Shown here: positions 56,801-64,000 of the stretch, one piece after another
How positions within the stretch are numbered: the stretch's first letter is position 1
Layout of the letters: each line of letters begins with the position of its first letter
DNA from: Amoebophrya sp. A120
Lineage: Eukaryota > Sar > Dinophyceae > Syndiniales > Amoebophryaceae
Direction: 5' to 3'
Assembly: GCA_905178155.1 (NCBI GenBank)
Contig: CAJINV010000011.1
Span: 705,982 to 769,981, forward strand
DNA: 64,000 nt
The notes under the pieces: generated by a model
What the model saw: the letters and a program-made list of their open reading frames with translations, nothing else
Databases searched by the model: none
Told to the model about the DNA's origin: nothing
Program-made: the position numbers and the translations under genes

Positions 56801-58720
56801 AAAATCTGTGCTGCATGATTACCAAAAGCTGTCCACTTTTGACCTAGTCGAGAGGCAGTTTCTCATGCAGGGTAGGCATGATAGATAGATCTCTCACGGA
56901 ATCTGTCATGCTCTGTCCTACATGCCAGACCTCAGGGGTCATGGAAAATATGCATGACAAACCCGGCATTATTCCAGACCCAGACATTTTTGCATTTGAT
57001 AGAGGAGAGCAAGCGATCGTCTGGTAGGTCCGGATCCTACGACGAAGACGATTTTCACAGCGACGCGCTGCCGCTACCAGGTGGGTCTTCGGAACAGGAG
57101 GAAGCCTCGGAAGAAAAACCAGCATCGGCAGGTGCGGCAGAGGAAGAAGCTGCAGCTCCGAGGGGGGAGGTACAGTTGATGTAGGGTTTTTTTATTCTAT
57201 TTACGGCACCGTCGCTGACTCGTAACGCTTTCGCTTTCCGAGTTTTATTTGGGTTTGTCCGAATAAATATCTGTACCTCTTCGTCGCAAACGCAAACGCC
57301 AATGCTTTCTGTTTGTTCTGCATGCACAATCAGCTTGGAGCAACATGGCCTGTAAAATTATCAGGTTGAAGTCCGGGGCAGTATGCAAGTTCCAGAAGAC
57401 GAGCAATCCGCGTCCGCCAGTAAGGAGAGCGTGAGCAGCAGCCTGTTTGGCCCGTCGTCTTCCGAAGCTGCTGGGGTTGAGCGGTTTGACCAGAATACTA
57501 CCCAAGGACAACAAGAAGGTGGAACACCAGCACCAGAGGAGCAACGCGAGACGAGTCCAACACGAGCAGAATCTACTTCACAGAATGACCCTTCGTCGAC
57601 AACATCATTGAACGAAGCGTTCATCCCGTCGCTAGAGTTGTCCCCCCAAGCAGCGCTTCGGGAGATCATGAACTCCTCCGCGATTCAGTCGTCCCTAAAA
57701 ATCAACTACTTGTCCGAGTGGAAAAACCGGAAAAGCAGTGTGACAGAGGAAGAAACGTTAAGGCCGAGAGAGAATTCTATTTATTCGGAGGATACAGGAC
57801 CAGCGCCACTCGTGCGACCGCCAACTTTTGCTTCCTCTTCTTCCAATGTTAACACTGGGGAGGGCATGATGAACACTACCGCCACACCAAGCACAAGCCT
57901 CCCGATCGGCGGGCTCGGGCCCTACCAATCCGCAGCGCCAGCAAACACAGTGTACCCCCAGATGATGATGATGAACAATAATTCTGCTGACAACAATTTT
58001 TCCGCGAAAGCCGCCGCCCCCCAGCAGCCCACGGTCCGCCCTCTAATCCCGCCTGCGGCGGACGCTGCGCAGAAACCTGGTTCCCCCTTTTCCAACATCC
58101 GGAGCCTCGTGCCCCCGCCCGCCGTGCCGAAACTCCCCAACGAACTGCCCTCCATGTTGTCCGACGACGAGGAGGCCGGGGTTTACGAGGACGATTTCGG
58201 CAGCGATGAGGACCACGACGGTGGCCAGTTTTCCGAGGAGGAACACTTCAAGGAGCCGCCACTGCAGTCGTCGGATTCTACTCTCGGCCTGAACTCGTAC
58301 GGGTCGTCGGATGTGGGCTCCGGGACAGTGTTTGGGAGTAAAAGAACGGTCCTGCTCAATGAGGAAGAAGAGCATGATCCCTTCGCGGGGCCGGTGGGTG
58401 GGAAGAGCGTCATGTTTCCGACTGGCGGAGGGGGTAGTACTGCTGGGGGTCGTGGTAGCAGTTCGTCCTCGAGAGGCACTACAGGTGCGCCGGGTAGGGG
58501 TAAGAACTTTGCCAACGCAGGCGGTGCAGCACTTCCTGCTTCCAGGTCCTTGTTGCAGAACATCGAGGACACCGAGAGCGACGGGTCCTCCTCCGCGGGC
58601 ATCGATATCGACACGTCATTGGAGAGCATTGAGAACATCATTAAGGAGGCGAGGAAAAAGCGCGCCGGGGGTGGCGGCGGCGGGGAGAAGGAAGACGAGG
58701 AAGGGGTGACGCTACAGTAA
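50887..58720 (+). CDS. Large disordered / coiled-coil protein, possibly cytoskeletal (2,455 aa)
   Basis: Exons 50887-56735, 57007-57169 and 57365-58720 sum to 2,456 codons. The first intron is a family A introner; the second (57170-57364) is GT-AG. Most of the protein is Ser-, Gln- and Glu-rich and looks disordered. A charged helical region (about residues 446-560, DKLEREKQFFVQNEQFEPAL onward) is probably a coiled coil. Between about 755 and 1000 there are repeated R-P-x-S-A type motifs (RPQSARA, TRPGSAK, SRPGSAP), then YDHVKSRLYQPTAAF. Such motifs are frequent in flagellar and cytoskeletal proteins of protists, but I cannot name the family, so this is a weak inference. The C-terminus is acidic with Gly- and Lys-rich runs. 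The start ATG opens the frame with MFRGSRGPGARGA. Confidence 0.82.
56736..57001 (+). mobile_element. Introner, family A
   Basis: 266 bp. Starts TATGGATTGTAAAAATGTC and ends CATTTTTGCATTTGATA. GAGGA is duplicated at 56731-56735 and 57002-57006. Excision joins GRAHE to ESKRSSG in frame. Confidence 0.92.
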
Positions 58721-61514
58721 GCAAAAGTTGCAGTTTGTGTATTGATGAAATGAAACAGAATGTCCATAGTCGTGATTGTTCACTTGTTGTGCTACTCATG
58801 TATCGAAAAAATTTAGTGAGAAACCGCGAGAACTAGTACCGTGTTGTCAACACTCTCTTGTCCCTACTTTTTGTTTGCCCAAGATTTATTTCACCATTTA
58901 CCGCGTCCATTAACTTGGAGTAATGCTATTCTTGAACTTGTTTAACCGCTTATTCTCTTTGAATTTGGTAATAACCTTACAACAGACAAAATTTTTTACG
59001 CGTTCGAGCGTCAGCTTACAAAAGAGCACAAGAAGATGAAATCTGTTTCAGACTTTCCGCGTTTCAAGGTCAAACTTTATCGGTTTCTGTTAGATGAGCT
59101 GGGTGGAAGAGAATACAGCTGGCATTGTACAAGTAGCACAGTTGTTGACGAAGATTGATCCAGAAGGCGTCGACCACGAACTCTTTAGACAACAGTGTTC
59201 GGAGATAGACTGGATCAGCACCGACATCGGCGGGGCATATGACAGTGCTCAGGTCGGAAAATTGTTTAGAGGCGTGCCGCGAAATGGGGGGCGCCCCAGC
59301 ATGTGGGCGCTTCGTCCGCGCCTGGATGGTAAGCCGCGCAAGCCCGGCGCGTTTTGGCGGGAATGCCTTCACAGGCAGCGCCTGCATCATTGGGCTAGCG
59401 CGGGGCGGAATTGCCTCGCTCGCTGCGTGGGGCCTGTTGGTTGATTCCTTGCCCAAGCTAGCGCCTCCGGGGAAGAAGTTGCGGCTGCGGGCAGGCGGGG
59501 GCCGCGCGGGTGGGCTTCTACGCAGACGACAGGGCGCCTATGATGGCCGCAACCAACCGCAAGAAGCGGGCCGGGACACTTCGCAAAAGAGCGACGGCAC
59601 TGCGCGAAGAACGGGAGGCGCTCGGCCTCGGCCCCGACAGGGCCGTGCCAAGGGCCCCAGCCTCGTCGGCGCCCATGCCCGTGAAGCGGAGGCTCGAGCA
59701 GGCAGGACGCCGGCAAGCCCCCTGTGTGAGTGTCTGATTGGGTGGGCCGAAACATTGCCCACGCGCGCCAGCCGTCGGAGAGCAGCGCCGCCCCGTTTGG
59801 GCCGTTGGTTTGCCAAGACTGAAGGCGCGAGGCTATTTGTTGCGATGCAGCCTGCCTGCCCCCCACTGCGCCGGCCGCTGCGCCCATGCCCCAGAGGGCC
59901 CCTACGTACAGGCACGGCAAGCGGCCACGCATCGGTTGCGGCGCGGGCAAGAAAGCCGGGCGGGGCCCCTTCCCTCGGGGGCGGGGCGCGCGCGCCGTGT
60001 GTTTCGGCGTGGCCCCGCATCGCTGCCGGCGCCAGGGGGGCCGGGCGGGGGCGCGGGCTAGATTCCTCGCCCCGGGACAGCCAGGGGGCCAGGCAGCAGA
60101 CCGGCGAGAGAATCCAAACCCCCAAGATGGCACTGGTGCAGATCTATGATGGTGGAAGTGCCGGGCGTCGGGGCCCGTAGGCGCGCGGGGGAGGGCGGGC
60201 GCAAACGGCACGCGGCCCCCTGGTTGCCTGTAGATCGTCCGGAACCGTGGAAGACAGGCCGAGCCGTGTCGCAGCGAGTCTGTTAGTTTTTGACTTTTTG
60301 ACTTTTTGCGCCATGTTGTTTGGCTTTTTCCCTTTCCCACAGGCCCCGGAATTTTTAGCGCATGGCCCCTAGCCTAACGGCCCCCATCTGTAGCGGGTTG
60401 GGGGAAATAAAACGCGCGCCGGGGCCTCCGAGATTCATTGCGCCGGCACCGCTGCGCATCCGCGGCATGTATGAGGAAGAGGCGGGCCCCCTGTTTTGCC
60501 TTGGGGCGTGCTGCCCGCACCACCGAGCTTGGCGCTTTGCATGGTTTCGCGCCTCTTTGTTTGCGCAGCAGCTTCGGCGATGCTGGAGCGTCCGGCCAAC
60601 AAGGGCCACGGCGGGGGGGGGCTTCGCGGGGGATGCGAAAATAAAAGCAGGGCGCGCCGAACGCTCGAGATGCAAAAAAGCAGATGAAGGCGCCCGCCCC
60701 TACCTTTTGAGCAAGTGCCAGGAAGCCGCGGAGACGGCGCGCGCAGCTTCAGGAGATTCGGGGCGCGGGGCGCGGGTTTCTCGGCAGCGGCGGCCGGCCC
60801 TTCGGGGGCGCTACGTAATAGCCCCCCCCGGCGGGCGCGGGCCCCCGGGGCCGTTACTATAGGGGGCCGGTCGGGTGGGGCCGTTGGCTTTTCAGAAAGA
60901 ACCAAGCCAGGGGGCGGACTGGCCCGCCACCATAGCATGCGAGGGAGGGGAGGCGCGTGGGAGAGCGGCTGCCGCCGCGCCAGGCATAGGCCCGCCGGCC
61001 AGTTGGACCCAAAGGAGAAACCACTGGGGCTGTCGGGAAAACAATGACGCCGCTTTGTTGGGAAGGTCCGGGAACAGCGTCGCGGGCGAGCAAGCGCGAC
61101 AACCAGTCGCGGCCGGAAAAAGGTTGGCCGATATGTGGCCCCAAGTGGATAGATATGGCAGCGTGGCTGCGTGTGTCGTAGGCACAGACCAAATGACATT
61201 CCGCTACGGTGTGTTCAGCTCGATATTGGTGTCGTCGACCTCCACGAACTGCTATAGACAACAGTGTTCCAAAATAGAAGCACTCCTGAGCCGCACAGCG
61301 CGGTTTCTTCTGTGGATCTACGTTTTTGGAAGCTTTCAAGCACGATCTCCTTCGCAACTCTTTTTTGGATCTAGTGATCGCTTTTTGAATTTGAAGATCG
61401 CGTTCAGGTTACGGATAAAATCTGGCACATCTTCTTCGTGTTGCGCTGAAAAAAAAGATCGAGTCGAACCATAATACCCTGCGACCTTGTGGCCGCAAAA
61501 CATAAAAAAAAGCC
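58721..61514. other. Intergenic region with a GC-rich block
   Basis: Contains a GC-rich block (about 59260-61190) full of long spurious frames on both strands. Just outside it, 59168-59206 and 61234-61272 share an imperfect segment with GTCGACC...CACGAACT and a common AGACAACAGTGTTC. A short frame before the block (58985-59150) reads somewhat like protein but could not be joined to either neighbouring gene. Confidence 0.5.
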
Positions 61515-64000
61515 ATGGAGATGCATCCAGGAACCGACCCACCTCACCGTAGCGGGGTCGAATTCTACGGCGGGCGAGCTTATGGTAGTTCTAGTTCCAG
61601 GTCATCACCAATGGGATTTGACGACGAGGAAGACATCACGAGAAGACGACAGCAGAGTGGCTGTCTTTCGCACAGTTACACAGGCGCAACAACTTGGAAG
61701 TCTCGCTTCAGCTGTAGAAGCTGGCGAAACAAAGGCCAAGAAGCTGTGAATGTGGTTACTGACAGACGACACCGTTTACGCACAAGCGCTGTTCCTTCTC
61801 GGAGACGTCGCAGGTTGGATTCGCTCTGGTGCAATGCAGGAGCACAGCCCGGCTTTGGGGTCACGATGATGGCAGGTGGAAAGATGAAACTCAAATTTTT
61901 CATCGGTATCGCCTTCGTGCTGGCCATACTAACCACTTTGACTTTCCTTACATCAACGCTGTACTCACCCTCGTTCCTTCTCCCGGTCGTTTCCGCGATT
62001 CCCTTCATCGACGGTCCGCACCCGCTGCATTGTCCGGAAAAGTTCGAAGAGCTCTATGAGGCGGTGCAGATGGGCGCCAATCTGTACAACCAGAACGAGA
62101 TCCGCCAGGCTAAGCAGGTTTTGACCACCTACATCCAGAAGTGGGCGAACACCGACCCGTTAGTGGGGATGGAGTGCGCTTTGGGTATGGCGTCTGCGTA
62201 CCGAACGCTCACCTTCAGCTACTGTGCAAACCCGAGGACGAACAATAGGCGCGCGTACCAGATAGGACTGAGGATACTCCACCAGGCGATGAACTGGATC
62301 ACGCACGTGTTTGTGAAGTCGCAACACGACGCCGACATGATTGACGGGAGTAAGTGGCCGATAACCATCCAGCAGATCAACGACGAACTGACGATCATAC
62401 AAAATGTGTTGAAGCAGGACGGTATTCAGAACGGGCACCAGATCCATCCGCGGTTCGCGCCAGGGTTGATCCCGCTCTCGTTTCAGCCGAAGAGCGACGC
62501 GGGCTGGGTGTCAGCGGGGAGCACGCCGAAGCACAACATCAGAATCGTCAGCCTTTGCGCCTACCCGGACGACCACGTGTTGCCAAGGTATAGGATTGGT
62601 TTATTGATGAAATCTGAACGTTGGTGAACAAAAAGCTCGAGGTGAAGGTCGTGAAGAAAGCTGCGTCGATCGATCAATCGCGCAAGGACCACAGGTTATG
62701 CTCATTCAAGATCGCCTTCGCCGCACAACGCGTTGCATCATGCAGCGCGTTTTTGTGCATGTGCGTCTTTGCATGAAGCTTAGACACAAGAACCAAGACC
62801 ACCAAATTACATCAGGTACGCCACGTCAAATCACCAGATCTATGCGAAGAAGCACGGCTACAGCTACTACGTCGAGAAAAACCGCTTAGACCCCAACCGG
62901 CCGCACGCGTGGGGCAAGATCAAACTCGTCGAGCAACAACTTTTAGAGCCGAACGGCCCGGAGTGGGTGATGTGGTTCGATTGCGACACCTATTTCATGA
63001 ACATGACTGTCACCATCGAGTCCGTCCTGTACCGCTACGCCGGGATACCGAAGGACGAGCTCAATCAGGTGAAATCCAACCAGCCGCGATTCGAAACGAA
63101 AGCAAAGATCCACAACACCAACGACATCATCCTCGACCCGAGTGTGCACATGATCATTGCGGAAGACAATGCGATGCTGAATTCCGGGACCTTTTTCATC
63201 CGCAAGTCCGAGTGGAGCATCAATCTGATGCGGACGGTGTGGGGGGACGCAAAGACCAGTCCCTGGGTAGACCACCCCTGGTGGGAAAACGCGGCGTTGA
63301 CATGGTACGTATGAAGGGTTATGTTGTTTATTTCGAAAAATGCATCCTAACCTCCCCGCCTCTCATTTGCGGAAATTTTTCTTGACAAAATCAAACCGAA
63401 AGTTCAGTGAGGCCTAAACACGCATTGAACATTCAAAAACAAAAACAGGAACTTCCTCAAAGACGTGCCCGTCACGTTCGTAGAGGACGAATCACTGGAA
63501 ACGTGGCCCACCCTGTCCTCCGGTGGAGCAGCGGGAATCCAACTGGGCGGCGCGATGAACAACGCGCCGCAACAAAGAAGCTTCTCCTCCCTTCCCGAAG
63601 AGGAACGAAACTACTGGATATCCAAGGAGATGGAGAACATTTACACGCCGGAAGTCCGCATAGCCCCCCAGCACATCTTCAACAGCTACCACCCAGTAAC
63701 CAGCAGGTTTCAGCACGACACCTGGGAGGCGGGAAAGTACTTTTCGGGTTGTGTGGTTTTATTGCATGAGAGATTTTTGCGCCATGGGAGTTTAGCATGA
63801 CAAAGACAAGTTTTTACAACCTCTCAAACACAACTGTATCAGGTACGTGCTTGCGTTCAACGGTGTTCTGAGCTCCACCAGCCCCACCGTGATCCGTATC
63901 CTGTACGGAAACTATTACCGGGAGGCCTGTAAGCTCAACAATGTAGAATCCGAATGCATACCGGTGGTCGAGACCCTCCCCTGGCTGCAGAGTCACGAGT
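61515..64000 (+). CDS. GT34-family (GMA12/MNN10-like) glycosyltransferase, type II membrane protein (3' partial)
   Basis: Likely Golgi glycosyltransferase moving a sugar from a nucleotide donor onto glycans. A basic N-terminal tail of about 125 residues is followed by one membrane anchor (FFIGIAFVLAILTTLTFLTS, about 127-148), then a luminal stem. Catalytic hallmarks of GT34 are visible: VMWFDCDTYFMN with the DxD motif (62979-62987), NSGTFFIRKSEWS, HPWWENAAL, and IAPQHIFNSYHP near the end. Exons: 61515 to about 62582, 62624-62694, 62816-63304, 63449 to about 63755, then about 63844 to beyond the edge. Introns at 62695-62815 and 63305-63448 are GT-AG. The first (about 62583-62623) and the last (about 63756-63843) lack a clear GT-AG solution that keeps the frame. 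The start ATG at 61515 was chosen as the first of the open frame; an internal ATG at 61884 would remove most of the tail. The gene continues past 64000. Confidence 0.85.

Noticed and set aside
1-57001. Ciliate-type internal eliminated sequences removed from DNA at TA dinucleotides
   Set aside because: The TAT...ATA ends recall TA-bounded elements, but TA-to-TA removal would leave both 5-bp copies and break the frames; only removal of the element plus one 5-bp copy restores them.
59094-59270. Possible exon (codons for MSWVEENTAGIV...)
   Set aside because: A competing frame in the same segment reads equally well, neither joins a neighbouring gene in phase, and the related segment at 61.2 kb is not open.
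59239-60340. Open frames of about 300 codons on both strands
   Set aside because: Same GC-rich effect; composition is Arg/Ala/Gly/Pro, with no domain and no sign of codon selection.

Overview
The window is nuclear DNA of a eukaryote with dense, split genes. All seven genes I can build lie on the + strand. Most introns are not ordinary spliceosomal introns: they are 30 short elements with terminal inverted repeats (TIRs), each dropped into coding sequence with a 5-bp target duplication. This architecture, together with one-directional gene order and large low-complexity proteins, fits an alveolate of the dinoflagellate line. It resembles what I recall being reported as invasive, non-canonical introner elements in the parasitic syndinian Amoebophrya. 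The taxon is an inference; no rRNA or spliced-leader gene is present to confirm it.

Layout. (1) 1-24145: one giant gene, open at its 5' end, whose reconstructed exons give 5,503 residues in frame. It has a 10.2-kb exon, an RluA-type pseudouridine synthase domain, an RS-rich stretch and a low-complexity tail, and carries 15 introners. (2) 25931-32879: a 1,740-residue membrane protein interrupted by six introners and no GT-AG intron. (3) 33446-34575: an FKBP-type prolyl isomerase with one introner and one GT-AG intron. (4) 37440-41704: a four-RRM RNA-binding protein with seven GT-AG introns and no introner. (5) 43755-44778: a small Cys-rich protein. (6) 45061-50062: a 923-residue multipass membrane protein with seven introners and one GT-AG intron. 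(7) 50887-58720: a 2,455-residue disordered/coiled-coil protein with one introner. (8) 61515 to beyond the window: a GT34-family glycosyltransferase, cut by the right edge. Item 5 is the least certain gene.

Main result. The introners fall into about thirteen sequence families with unrelated TIRs, yet obey one rule: they begin TAT, end ATA (one copy ends ACA), are flanked by a 5-bp direct repeat, and carry several copies of a motif close to TTGTNATGC or its complement. Deleting the element plus one copy of the repeat restores the reading frame at every site where both exons are visible; in the two most heavily invaded membrane-protein genes the summed exons are exact multiples of three (924 and 1,741 codons). 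GT-AG borders are possible for only one of the 30. A diverged copy of the J-element site without the insertion lies 1.1 kb upstream (21269-21273), giving an internal pre-insertion reference.

A second pattern is a set of 0.6-2 kb insertions, several extremely GC-rich, flanked by direct duplications of the local exon edge (around 14.7/15.4, 18.9/19.9, 21/22, 39.2/40.7 and, more weakly, 59.2/61.2 kb). Another GC-rich block at 34.9-36.4 kb is intergenic. No tRNA, rRNA or CRISPR was seen.
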